From CAWFSE01 sp963697565 (lineage in GTDB: Bacteria > Actinomycetota > Actinomycetes > CAVWCF01), in NCBI GenBank assembly GCA_963697565.1, contig CAVOOM010000006.1, positions 186,001 to 250,000 of the forward strand: a stretch of 64,000 nucleotides of DNA, in the 5' to 3' direction. A program made the translations under genes and the position numbers. Below, piece by piece: positions 16,756 to 27,465 of this stretch (its first letter is position 1; each line of letters begins with the position of its first letter). The notes beneath the pieces were generated by a model. It searched no databases and was not told the origin of the DNA. It saw nothing but the letters and a program-made list of their open reading frames with translations.

Positions 16756-18132
16756 TCAGCTCTCGCACAGCGCGCCGGTGTCGACATCGGCCGGCCACGG
16801 GATCTCCGCGCTGCCCTGGAGCCGGGCGGTCCGCGCCCCGGCGCCGGCCGGGACCTGCGCCTGGACGTCGACGATCACAACCAGCCCGCCCCTGCCGCAA
16901 GACGTCTCCCCGGGGGTGAGGCGGTAGCGCACCGGGACCGTGACGGGGTCGGTCTGGCCGAGCCCGGTGAAGGGCGACGGCTGCCACAGCGGCTCCAGGG
17001 TGAGCCCGTACGCCTCGGCTGGGGCCGGGCCCACCGACAGCCGCCCGGCCCAGTCCGGCGGCGGCGTGACCACGACGGCGCCCTCGAGCACCCGGGTCAC
17101 CGGGTCGTAGCGGACCCCCTCGGCCGGCGCGTCGATCACCAGCCACGGCAGGCCGGCGCAGGCCTCGCTGAGCAGTCGGCCCAGCGTTCGGGCCGCCGCG
17201 GCGTCCAGGTCGAGCCTCGGTCGGCCGAACGAGTAGCTGGAGCCCACCGGTCCGCCGTAGACCCCGGCCACCGCGACGGTCATCCCCACCGGCCACGACC
17301 AGGGCCCCTGCGTGCCCCACTCCGGGTCGGGAGTCGGGCAGGGGTCCAGGGCCATCCGCACCCGCACCTCCTGCCGGGTCCCCGGGTCCAGGTCGAGGCT
17401 GCCCGCCACCTCAGGCGAGTAGCCGACGTCCGGCACGACCTCGACCACGTGCGGCCCGTCGTTCTCGACCAGGAACCGCAGGTCGACGATCGGCCGGGTG
17501 GGTTCCACCTCGCCCGTGACCGACAACACCCGGGCGGTGCGGGCCGCCTCGGCCCGGGCGCAGTCGAAGTCGACGGCCCGCGCCCACGCCTCAGCGATCC
17601 GCCCGAGCGGGAGCACCTCGGTGGCCCGTCCGGCGCCGACGCCTCCGAAGACGCGCAGGCCGTACTCCGCGGCGTCGACCGGCAGCGTGATCGCGCCGCA
17701 GTCGACGGCCACGTCGGCCGTCAGAGAGACAGACAGCCCCGGCTCAAGACGTATGGTCTGCGGCTCGGCGGGCCCGTCCACCTCCACGATGCCCGGGCCG
17801 TCCAGGCCCAGCGCCGCCACCTGCCAGGGCCCGTCGCCCGGATCGAGCCCCGGCGCCGCCACCGTCATGCGCAGGTTTCGGCTCAGCACCGCGCCGGCGG
17901 CGTCGCCCAGCTGTCCGGCCTCGCTGTCGGGATCTAGCAGGATCACCTCCTCCACCGCCAGCGCCTGCAGGTCCGGCCCGGACAACGCCTGCGCCGCCAC
18001 CCACCCGGCCCCCGCGACGGCGGCAACCACCAGGGCCCCGACCACGACCCTCGGGTGGGCACGCCGGAACCGGCGCAGCGCGCCCTCCTCGTCGGGGCGC
18101 CCTGAGTCGAGCAGCTCGGGTTCGCCGTCCAC
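16756..18132 (-). CDS. Membrane-anchored extracytoplasmic protein of unknown function
   Basis: About 458 aa from GTG 18132 (preceded by GGAGG); an ATG at 18159 would add nine residues. An acidic N-terminus is followed by one membrane segment (about 27-47, HPRVVVGALVVAAVAGAGWV). A large extracytoplasmic region then contains several predicted beta-rich blocks with repeated VEV/VRV patterns and paired cysteines (VDCGAI, FDCARAEA, DPCPTPD, SEACAGL, ETSCGRGG, ALCES). I recognise no family. The arrangement of beta blocks and disulphide-prone cysteines suggests tandem Ig-like or sensor-like domains. No sortase signal. It stands alone between the YdeI-like gene and tRNA-Ala. Confidence 0.7.
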   Translation of the reverse strand: MDGEPELLDSGRPDEEGALRRFRRAHPRVVVGALVVAAVAGAGWVAAQALSGPDLQALAVEEVILLDPDSEAGQLGDAAGAVLSRNLRMTVAAPGLDPGDGPWQVAALGLDGPGIVEVDGPAEPQTIRLEPGLSVSLTADVAVDCGAITLPVDAAEYGLRVFGGVGAGRATEVLPLGRIAEAWARAVDFDCARAEAARTARVLSVTGEVEPTRPIVDLRFLVENDGPHVVEVVPDVGYSPEVAGSLDLDPGTRQEVRVRMALDPCPTPDPEWGTQGPWSWPVGMTVAVAGVYGGPVGSSYSFGRPRLDLDAAAARTLGRLLSEACAGLPWLVIDAPAEGVRYDPVTRVLEGAVVVTPPPDWAGRLSVGPAPAEAYGLTLEPLWQPSPFTGLGQTDPVTVPVRYRLTPGETSCGRGGLVVIVDVQAQVPAGAGARTARLQGSAEIPWPADVDTGALCES

Positions 18133-18261
18133 CAGGCCTCCGCGAGCAGGGTGACACAACGATCGAGCGCGGGGCAGACCCCGCGCGGCGGTGGACGTCG
18201 CTGACCGGCGATCGCCGTAAGTGCGTTGAGCGCGGGCGCGAGTGGGTGGAGACGGGGTGGG

Positions 18262-18334
18262 TGGAGACGAGGGGACTTGAACCCCTAACCCCCGCCTTGC
18301 AAAGGCGGTGCTCTGCCAGTTGAGCTACGTCCCC
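18262..18334 (-). tRNA. tRNA-Ala(TGC)
   Basis: A 73-nt cloverleaf on the minus strand. The acceptor is GGGGACG/CGTCTCC, the D-arm GCTCAACTGGCAGAGC, and the anticodon loop TTTGCAA gives TGC. The T-arm is AGGGGTTCAAGTCCCCT, with discriminator A at 18262. CCA is not encoded (the next bases are CCC). The 13 bases covering its 3' end (18257-18269) are repeated at 18242-18254. Confidence 0.96.
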
Positions 18335-18399
18335 CGGGACGGCCGGCCTGTGTCGGTCAGATGCCCGTCAGATGCCGGTCAGGCGACCGTCGGGTGCCG

Positions 18400-18528
18400 C
18401 TAGCGCAGGTCCAGGGTCTCCTGGGTGGCCTCGGTCCACAGGTCCTGCTCGGCCTTGTCGGCCTGCAGCTTCTGGTAGACGACGAATCCCGCGGCGACTG
18501 CGGCGGCGAGCACGAGCAGCTTCTTCAT
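18400..18528 (-). CDS. DLW-39 family small membrane protein
   Basis: 42 aa, ATG 18528 after GAGGT. It has a hydrophobic N-terminal half (KKLLVLAAAVAAGFVVYQKL) and a charged C-terminus ending DLWTEATQETLDLR. The DLW-x-EAT signature and length of about 40 residues define the actinobacterial DLW-39 family, whose function is unknown. It is a single-pass membrane peptide. It sits between tRNA-Ile and tRNA-Ala, exactly where the family is found in other actinomycetes. It is short enough to be missed by most gene callers. Confidence 0.88.
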   Translation of the reverse strand: MKKLLVLAAAVAAGFVVYQKLQADKAEQDLWTEATQETLDLR

Positions 18529-18575
18529 GGGGACCTCACGGGTTCGTCGGGCTCCTGCGGGCGGAGCCAGCAGGG

Positions 18576-18650
18576 TGGGCCTAGGTGGACTTGAACCACC
18601 GACCTCTTCCTTATCAGGGAAGCGCTCTAACCAAACTGAGCTATAGGCCC
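18576..18650 (-). tRNA. tRNA-Ile(GAT)
   Basis: A 75-nt cloverleaf on the minus strand. The acceptor is GGGCCTA/TAGGCCC, the D-arm GCTCAGTTTGGTTAGAGC, and the anticodon loop CTGATAA gives GAT. The T-arm is GGTGGTTCAAGTCCACC, with discriminator A at 18576. CCA is not encoded. Together with tRNA-Ala it follows gyrA-DUF3566, a conserved actinobacterial order. Confidence 0.96.
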
Positions 18651-18717
18651 CAAACGCGGCGCGGCGCGCCGTGCGAGGGTACCCGATCGCCGCCGGGCCC
18701 CCCAACTTGCCGACCAA

Positions 18718-18777
18718 CCCCGGTTTGCGGTGGCACAGGGTGACTTTATCGCCTCTCCTGCCACCCGCAAACCGGGG
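18718..18777 (-). terminator. Hairpin terminator downstream of gyrB-gyrA-DUF3566
   Basis: Arms at 18718-18735 and 18759-18777 pair over 18 bp with a single-base bulge and a 23-nt loop. It lies downstream of the DUF3566 stop and upstream of tRNA-Ile in the direction of transcription, so it probably ends the gyrase transcript. Confidence 0.65.
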
Positions 18778-18786
18778 CCGAAGGCG

Positions 18787-18873
18787 TCCTTCGTCGGCTC
18801 GTCAGGCGTCCTCGCGGGCTGGTGGCCGAAGACGCCCTCCTCGCCTCCTTCGTCGGCTCGTCAGGCGTCCTCG
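18787..18873. repeat. Perfect 28-bp direct repeat duplicating the DUF3566 3' end
   Basis: The 28 bases at 18846-18873 contain the last four codons and stop of DUF3566. They recur exactly at 18787-18814, 59 bases downstream of the gene. A looser similarity (GGCCGAAG, GCGTCC/GCCCTCC) fills the space between, which suggests an old tandem duplication of the gene end. Confidence 0.8.
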
Positions 18874-19343
18874 GCGAGGGTGACCTCGAAGCCGCCGGTG
18901 AAGCCGGCCACCAGGTTGTAGAGGAACGCGCCCAGGGTCGCCAGCGCCGTGATGAGCACGACGTTCAGGACGGACACCAGCAGGCTGATCCCGAGCACCC
19001 GGGGGTACGCCACCAGGTCCTCGATCCGCAGCTCGGTGGCCGACCCGGTGATGTCGTTGAAGGTGCGCGACAGCGCGCCGAAGACGTCGGCGGCGTCGAG
19101 CACAGCCCACACCACGGAGATCGCGACGACGAACACCACGCCCGCGGCGATCGCGAGCAGGAAGCCCACCTTCATCACCGACCAGGGGTCGACCAAGACC
19201 AGCCGGACCCGCGCGCGCCGCTCACGCGCGAACTGGGGGGCCGCGGAGCCGGGTTGGCTGGAGACGACGGCGCCGCGGTCGGCGGCGGCCAGCGGGCCGG
19301 GCGAACGGGGCGGTTGGGGTGGGGGGGCGGCGGACCGGGCCAT
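18861..19343 (-). CDS. DUF3566 transmembrane protein
   Basis: 160 aa from ATG 19343. A Pro/Ala-rich N-terminus is followed by the DUF3566 core: RRARVRLVLVDPWSVMKVGF, a membrane segment, WAVLDAADVFGALSRTFNDI, and a second membrane segment with LGAFLYNLVAGFTGGFEVTL. It is a membrane protein of unknown function that regularly follows gyrA in actinomycetes. A GTG at 19446 overlaps the gyrA stop (GTGA) and opens a Pro-rich frame (SGTREAPTPGG) that would join this one after a one-base shift near a G7 run at 19321-19327. The real N-terminus may therefore be about 34 residues longer. Confidence 0.9.
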   Translation of the reverse strand: MARSAAPPPQPPRSPGPLAAADRGAVVSSQPGSAAPQFARERRARVRLVLVDPWSVMKVGFLLAIAAGVVFVVAISVVWAVLDAADVFGALSRTFNDITGSATELRIEDLVAYPRVLGISLLVSVLNVVLITALATLGAFLYNLVAGFTGGFEVTLAEDA

Positions 19344-19442
19344 CGGGGCGGGGCCGCTCGGGCGCGGCGCCCCGAGCGGGCGGGGCCGGCTCGGGCGCGC
19401 CGGGGCGCGACCCGCCAGGGGTCGGCGCCTCGCGCGTTCCGC

Positions 19443-22139
<2,697 letters not shown>

Positions 22140-22218
22140 GTGGGCGGTGCCTTTCGGAATAGGTGTCGTGGTCGGCGGACCGGTGCCGCGCGGCGGGGCG
22201 CGGCCGCGGCGGGGCCGG

Positions 22219-24300
22219 CTAGATGTCGAGGAAGCGGACGTCCTTGGCGTTGCGCTGGATGAACGAGCGGCGGCTCTCGACGTCCTCGCCCATCAAGGTG
22301 GTGAACGTCTCGTCGGCCAGCGCGGCGTCATCGAGGGTGACCTGCAGCAGGATCCGGTGGTCGGGGTCCATCGTGGTGTCCCACAGCTCCTCGGCGTTCA
22401 TCTCGCCGAGGCCCTTGTAGCGCTGCACCGGGTTGTCCTTGGGCAGCTTCTGCCCGGCGGCCTGCCCGGCCTCGCGCAGCACGTCGCGCTCGCGGTCGGA
22501 GTAGGCGAACTCGTGCGGGGCGTTGCTCCAGCGCAGCCGGTAGAGCGGGGGCTGGGCGAGGTAGACGTGGCCGGCCTCGACGAGCGGGCGCATGAAGCGG
22601 AACAGCAGGGTGAGCAGCAGGGTCTGGATGTGCTTGCCGTCGACGTCGGCGTCGGCCATCAGCACGATCTTGCCGTAGCGCAGCTTGGCGATGTCGAAGT
22701 CGTCGTGGATGCCGGTGCCGAGGGCGGAGATGATCGCCTGGACCTCGTTGTTGGACAGGATGCGGTCGAGGCGGGCCTTCTCGACGTTCAGGATCTTGCC
22801 CCGGATCGGCAGGATCGCCTGGGTGCGGGGGTCGCGCCCGCCGACCGCCGAGCCGCCGGCGGAGTCGCCCTCGACGACGAAGACCTCGCACTCCTCGGGC
22901 TTGTTGCTCTGGCAGTCGCGCAGCTTGCCGGGGAGCCCGGTCGAGCCGAGCAGGCCCTTGCGGTTGCGGGCGAGGTCGCGCGCCTTGCGGGCGGCCATCC
23001 GGGCCGCGGCCGCCGCCGACGACTTGCGGGCGATCTCCTTGCCCTCGGCCGGGTTCTGCTCGAACCACGCGCCCAGCTGGTCGTTGGTGACCTTCTGCAC
23101 GAGCGCCTTGGCCTCGGTGTTGCCGAGCTTGGTCTTGGTCTGGCCCTCGAACTGCGGCTCGCGCAGCTTGACGCTGACGATCGCGGTGAGGCCCTCGCGG
23201 ACGTCCTCGCCGGAGAGGTTGGGCTCCTTGTCCTTCAAGACCCCCCAGTCGCGGGCGAACTTGTTGACCGTGGTGGTCAGCGCCGCGCGGAAGCCCTCCT
23301 CGTGGGTGCCGCCCTCGTGGGTGTTGATGGTGTTGGCGAAGGTGTAGACCGACTCGGCGAAGCCGGTGTTCCACTGCATCGCGACCTCGACGCTCATGCC
23401 CGCCTCGGTGTCCTCGGACTCGAAGGCGATGATGTTGCGGTGGGCCTCGCCCTTCTTGGCGTTGAGGTGGCCCACGAAGTCGACGATGCCGCCGGCATAG
23501 CAGTACGACACCTCGCGCACGCGAGCCTCGTCGAGGTCGACCGGCTCGTCCAGGGGGTCCACCGGCGCGGCGTCGGCGTCCTCGGCGGCCGCCCCGGTCT
23601 CGGCGGCGGGCTCGAGGTCGCGCTCGTCGCGCAGGACGAGGGTCAGGCCCTTGTTCAGGAAGGCCATCTCCTGGAAGCGCCGGGCCAGGGTGTGGAAGTC
23701 GTAGTGCGTCGTCTCGAAGATCGTCGCGTCGGCCCAGTAGGTGACCGTGGTGCCGGTGGAGTCGGTGGTGCCCGCGCGCTTCAGCGGCGCGGTCGGCTTG
23801 GCGTGGTCGTACGTCTGGGTCCACACGACGCCGTCGCGGCGGACCTCGACGTCGAGGCGGCTGCTCAGCGCGTTGACGACGGAGACGCCGACGCCGTGCA
23901 GGCCGCCGGACACGGAGTAGCCGCTGCCGCCGAACTTGCCGCCGGCGTGCAGGACGGTGAGGACGACCTCGACCGCGGGCTTCTTCTCGATGGGGTGCTC
24001 GTCGACGGGGATGCCGCGGCCGTTGTCGACGACCCGGACCCCGCCGTCGGCGAGCAGGGTGACATCGATGAGGTCGCAGTAGCCGGCGAGCGCCTCGTCA
24101 ACGGAGTTGTCGACGACCTCGTAGACGAGGTGGTGCAGGCCGCGCTCGCCGGTGGAGCCGATGTACATGCCGGGGCGCTTGCGGACCGCGTCGAGGCCCT
24201 CGAGGACCTGGATGGCCGCCGCGTCGTACGAGCCTGCCTCGGCGGGGGCGCGGTCCTCGGGGCTGTTGCGGTCGTCGTCGATCGTGGGGTCGTCAGCCAT
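22219..24300 (-). CDS. gyrB: DNA gyrase subunit B
   Basis: 693 aa, ATG 24300. The GHKL ATPase domain has YEVVDNSVDEALAG, VVDNGRGIPVDEH and GGLHGVGVSVVNAL. A transducer domain follows. The TOPRIM domain has EGDSAGGSA and DADVDGKHI, and the C-terminal tail includes QRYKGLGEMN. An Ala/Glu/Asp-rich insert (about residues 220-245, AAETGAAAEDADAAPVDP) lies in the transducer region. It supplies ATP-driven strand passage for negative supercoiling. The start is preceded by about 250 bases of G-rich DNA with no gene (24301-24554), which probably holds its promoter. Confidence 0.98.
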   Translation of the reverse strand: MADDPTIDDDRNSPEDRAPAEAGSYDAAAIQVLEGLDAVRKRPGMYIGSTGERGLHHLVYEVVDNSVDEALAGYCDLIDVTLLADGGVRVVDNGRGIPVDEHPIEKKPAVEVVLTVLHAGGKFGGSGYSVSGGLHGVGVSVVNALSSRLDVEVRRDGVVWTQTYDHAKPTAPLKRAGTTDSTGTTVTYWADATIFETTHYDFHTLARRFQEMAFLNKGLTLVLRDERDLEPAAETGAAAEDADAAPVDPLDEPVDLDEARVREVSYCYAGGIVDFVGHLNAKKGEAHRNIIAFESEDTEAGMSVEVAMQWNTGFAESVYTFANTINTHEGGTHEEGFRAALTTTVNKFARDWGVLKDKEPNLSGEDVREGLTAIVSVKLREPQFEGQTKTKLGNTEAKALVQKVTNDQLGAWFEQNPAEGKEIARKSSAAAAARMAARKARDLARNRKGLLGSTGLPGKLRDCQSNKPEECEVFVVEGDSAGGSAVGGRDPRTQAILPIRGKILNVEKARLDRILSNNEVQAIISALGTGIHDDFDIAKLRYGKIVLMADADVDGKHIQTLLLTLLFRFMRPLVEAGHVYLAQPPLYRLRWSNAPHEFAYSDRERDVLREAGQAAGQKLPKDNPVQRYKGLGEMNAEELWDTTMDPDHRILLQVTLDDAALADETFTTLMGEDVESRRSFIQRNAKDVRFLDI

Positions 24301-24554
24301 GGAGCGGCTCGGCCGCCTTCCTATCGGTCTGGCACGGGGTGTCGGGGCGCTGGGCGCTGGGGTACGGGGCGCTGTGGGTACGGGTGTGGGACGAGCCTCC
24401 CGCCTGGTGGACCGCCGCTCGCCCTGCCGCGGCCCCGAGAGGGGCTCAGTCTAGCCGTCGCCGCCGACAGAATCGCCCCGGCACGGCCCGTGGGCGGGTC
24501 CGTGGCGCGCTCGGGGGCAGGGCGCGAATCCCCCCATTCCCCCGGGGGGCGTTG

Positions 24555-25250
24555 TCAGCCGTACGTGTCGCGCGGGCCGCGGCCCGGGACAGAAAGGGAT
24601 CCCTTGCGCCAGGACGGCCGGCCCGGGCCGAGCACCTCAAGCCGAACGACCACCCCGGCCCCCACCTCCTCGTCCAGCCGGCGCTGCAGCACCGGCGCGA
24701 GCAGCCGCACCTGGGTGGCCCAGGTGGTGGAGTCCGCCCGGACGACGAGCACCCCGTCGGCGAACCGCTCCGGGGCGCAGTGGGCGGCCACGTCCTCCCC
24801 TACGACGTCGGGCCAGCGCCCGATCACCGATCCGACCGAGGCGTCATCCGACCAGCCCCGCTCGGCCACCAGGCGCTCGACGGTGTCGCCGATCGCCTGC
24901 GGGTCGCGGTCGTCGGGGGCCGGACCGCTGAAGCCCCCGCCCGAGCCCGCCGCGGCGTTCGCGGCGGCCGCCGCGTAGCGGGAGCGACGGCGCTGGGCCT
25001 GGCCCCGCCCGGACCGCCCGGCGCGCGCCGACGCGCGGGCCGCGGCCAGCAGCGAGCGCGGCAGGTCCTCCTGCGCGGGGTGCCGGGCTCGGGGGTCCGG
25101 TGGTCCCTCCTTGGGCCATCCGCCGGCTGGCGCTCGAGCGGTCCTCACGCCGTACGGAGGGAGCACCGGCGCCAGCCGGCGGATAGCCCAGAGCGGGGCC
25201 GATCGGCCGGATCCCGACCGGCTCCGTCTCGGGCGACGGGGTGCGCTCAC
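24555..25250 (-). CDS. dciA: DUF721 / DciA-type replication helicase loader
   Basis: 231 aa from GTG 25250, eight bases after the recF stop. The conserved part is C-terminal: IGDTVERLVAERGWSDDASV, WPDVVGEDVAAHCAPERFADGVLVV, ADSTTWATQVRLLAPVLQRRL and VVVRLEVLGP. DciA proteins (DUF721) load or activate the replicative helicase in bacteria lacking DnaC/DnaI. In actinomycetes the gene lies between recF and gyrB, as here. The N-terminal roughly 60 residues are Arg/Pro-rich and carry a large inverted repeat at the DNA level, so the true start could be further downstream. Confidence 0.88.
   Translation of the reverse strand: MSAPRRPRRSRSGSGRSAPLWAIRRLAPVLPPYGVRTARAPAGGWPKEGPPDPRARHPAQEDLPRSLLAAARASARAGRSGRGQAQRRRSRYAAAAANAAAGSGGGFSGPAPDDRDPQAIGDTVERLVAERGWSDDASVGSVIGRWPDVVGEDVAAHCAPERFADGVLVVRADSTTWATQVRLLAPVLQRRLDEEVGAGVVVRLEVLGPGRPSWRKGSLSVPGRGPRDTYG
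25112..25190. repeat. 22-bp near-perfect inverted repeat inside the 5' part of dciA
   Basis: Arms at 25112-25133 and 25169-25190 are complementary at 21 of 22 positions, with a 35-nt spacer. They fall in the non-conserved N-terminal coding part of the DUF721 gene. In the mRNA they would form a long hairpin just after the recF/dciA junction. Confidence 0.8.
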
Positions 25251-25257
25251 CGGCGGG

Positions 25258-26409
25258 TCACTCGGCACGCTGCACCTGCCCGCCCTGGACGTCCACCCGG
25301 ACGCCGGCCAGCGCCCCGGGCACATCCTGCGCCACCGCGGCGGTCACCAGCACCTGGCCGGCCGGCGCCACCAGGGTGGCCAGCCGCTCGCGGCGGGAGG
25401 TGTCCAGCTCGGCGAAGACGTCATCGAGCACGAGCACCGGCTCGCCGCCGTCGGCGCGCAGCAGGTCGTACGACGCCAGCCGCAGCGCGAGCGCGAACGA
25501 CCAGGACTCGCCGTGGCTGGCGTAGCCCTTGACCGGCAGCGCCGCGTCGCCCGGGCCGAGGCTGAGCACGAGGTCGTCGCGGTGCGGCCCGACGAGGGAG
25601 ACGCCCCGCTCGAGCTCGGCCGGCCGGCGCTCGGCGGTGGCGGCGAGCAGGGCGGCCTCCAAGGCCTCGCGGCGGGGTCCGGCCTCGGCCAGCGCCTCCG
25701 CCCCGAGCGAGGAGGCGTAGGCCAGCGCGGTCGGCCCGCGGCCGCCGCTCACCGCGTCGTACGCGGCGTCGACCAGCGGCTCGAGCGCGGCGACGAGGTC
25801 CAGCCGGGCGGCCAGCAGCTCGGCCCCCGCGGCGGCCAGGTGCGCGTCCCAGACGTCGAGGGTGTGCAGCGCGCCCTCGGCGCTGCTGGCGCGCCGGGCC
25901 GCCCCGGCCGACTTGAGCAGCGCGTTGCGCTGCTTGAGCACCCGGTCGTAGTCGGCCCGCACCCCGGCAAAGCGCGGGGCCCGGGCGACCAGCAGCTCGT
26001 CGAGGAAGCGGCGGCGCTCCGAGGGGTCGCCCTTGACCAGCGCGAGGTCCTCGGGGGCGAACAGCACGGTGCGCAGCAGGCCGAGCACCTCGCGGGCCCG
26101 CGGCACCGGCGAGCGGTTGACCCGCGCCCGGTTGGCCTTGCCCGGGTTCAGCTCCAGCTCGACGAGGGTGTGCCGGTCGTCGCGCACCACGTCGGCGCGG
26201 ATCACCGCGCGCTCGGCGCCGTGCCGCACGAGGGGGGCGTCGGAGGCGACCCGGTGGCTGGACAGCGTCGCGACGTACCCGATCGCCTCGACCAGGTTGG
26301 TCTTGCCTTGCCCGTTCGGGCCGACGAACGAGGTCACCCCCGGGTCGAGCGGCAGCTCGAGGGCGGCGTAGCAGCGGTAGTCGGCAAGCGACAGGTGGGC
26401 GACGTGCAC
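25258..26409 (-). CDS. recF: RecF recombination/repair ATPase
   Basis: 383 aa, GTG start at 26409. It is an SMC-like ABC ATPase with Walker A GPNGQGKT (30-37), the signature region SLGPGDAALPVKGYASHGES and Walker B VLVLDDVFAELD, plus LRLASYDLLRADGG. It loads RecA at gaps through RecR/RecO. The stop is eight bases from the dciA GTG and the start is 16 bases from the gnd stop. Length and order are canonical. Confidence 0.97.
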   Translation of the reverse strand: MHVAHLSLADYRCYAALELPLDPGVTSFVGPNGQGKTNLVEAIGYVATLSSHRVASDAPLVRHGAERAVIRADVVRDDRHTLVELELNPGKANRARVNRSPVPRAREVLGLLRTVLFAPEDLALVKGDPSERRRFLDELLVARAPRFAGVRADYDRVLKQRNALLKSAGAARRASSAEGALHTLDVWDAHLAAAGAELLAARLDLVAALEPLVDAAYDAVSGGRGPTALAYASSLGAEALAEAGPRREALEAALLAATAERRPAELERGVSLVGPHRDDLVLSLGPGDAALPVKGYASHGESWSFALALRLASYDLLRADGGEPVLVLDDVFAELDTSRRERLATLVAPAGQVLVTAAVAQDVPGALAGVRVDVQGGQVQRAE

Positions 26410-26424
26410 GGTGCGGCGGCCGCC

Positions 26425-27402
26425 CTAGGCGGTGTCGGCGGGTGAGCCCTCGGGCCGGCTCACCGGGGCGGTCTCGGTGCCGTCGGCCGTGCGCACCGCG
26501 TGGCCGCCGAACTGGTTGCGCAGCGCCGCGACCGCCTTCATCGCCGGCGAGTCGTCCTGCCGCGAGGCGAACCGGGCATACAGCGAGGCGGAGATCACCG
26601 GCGCCGGGACACGCAGCCGGATGGCCTCCTCGACGGTCCAGCGGCCCTCGCCGCTGTCGTCGACGTACCCCTCGATCTCGGCGAGCGCGGGGTCGTCCCG
26701 CAGCGCCCGCACGAGCAGGTCCAGCAGCCAGGAGCGCACGACGGTGCCCTCGCGCCAGGACGCGAACACCGCGGGGACGTCGGCGATCATCCCGCTCGCC
26801 TCAAGCAGCTCGTAGCCCTCGGCGTACGCCTGCATCAGGCCGTACTCGATGCCGTTGTGGACCATCTTGGCGTAGTGCCCGGCGCCCACCCCGCCGGCGT
26901 GGACGAGGCCGGATTCCCCTTGCGGCTTCAGGGTTTCCAGGTACGGCAGCACGCGCGCGTAGTCGTCGTCCGGCCCTCCGGCCATCACCGCGTAGCCCTC
27001 GGTGCGCCCCCAGATGCCGCCGCTGACCCCGACGTCGACGAAGCCCACACCGCGCTCGGCCAGCAGGGCGGCGTGCTCCAGGTCGTCGGTGTAGCGCGAG
27101 TTGCCGCCGTCGACGACGACGTCGCCGGCAGCCAGCAGCCCGGCGAGCTCGGCGATCGTGGCCCGGGTCGGCTCGCCCGCGGGGACCATCACCCAGACCA
27201 CGCGCGGGGCCGCCAGCGCCTCGACGAGCGCCGCGAGCGAGGGGACGTCGCTCACCGCGGCGTCGCGGTCGTAGCCGACGACCGCGTGGCCGCCGCCGCG
27301 CAGCCGCTCGACCATGTTGCCGCCCATGCGGCCCAGGCCGACCATTCCGAACGAGGCGGGGCCCGGATCCGCGGACCCGGCGCTGCTCGGCGCTGCGGTC
27401 AT
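26425..27402 (-). CDS. gnd: 6-phosphogluconate dehydrogenase (decarboxylating), short form
   Basis: 325 aa, ATG 27402 after a GAGGAGCC site. The Rossmann fold GMVGLGRMGGNM is at the N-terminus. The substrate motif VSGGIWG and the catalytic helix GAGHYAKMVHNGIEYG (K179, N183) follow. The length of about 330 rather than 470 marks the short tetrameric GndA/YqeC-type enzyme. It oxidises 6-phosphogluconate to ribulose 5-phosphate and yields reduced cofactor. Insertion of gnd between dnaN and recF is typical of Streptomyces and related actinomycetes and absent from mycobacteria. Confidence 0.93.
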   Translation of the reverse strand: MTAAPSSAGSADPGPASFGMVGLGRMGGNMVERLRGGGHAVVGYDRDAAVSDVPSLAALVEALAAPRVVWVMVPAGEPTRATIAELAGLLAAGDVVVDGGNSRYTDDLEHAALLAERGVGFVDVGVSGGIWGRTEGYAVMAGGPDDDYARVLPYLETLKPQGESGLVHAGGVGAGHYAKMVHNGIEYGLMQAYAEGYELLEASGMIADVPAVFASWREGTVVRSWLLDLLVRALRDDPALAEIEGYVDDSGEGRWTVEEAIRLRVPAPVISASLYARFASRQDDSPAMKAVAALRNQFGGHAVRTADGTETAPVSRPEGSPADTA

Positions 27403-27465
27403 CGGGCTCCTCGATCCTCCAGCGGGCGGGGGTCAGCGGCTGGTCGCCCAACCGGTCGAGCGGCG

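Noticed and set aside
22147..24978. A 943-codon open frame opposite gyrB and dciA
   Set aside because: Same antisense artefact. It spans gene boundaries and has no recognisable protein.
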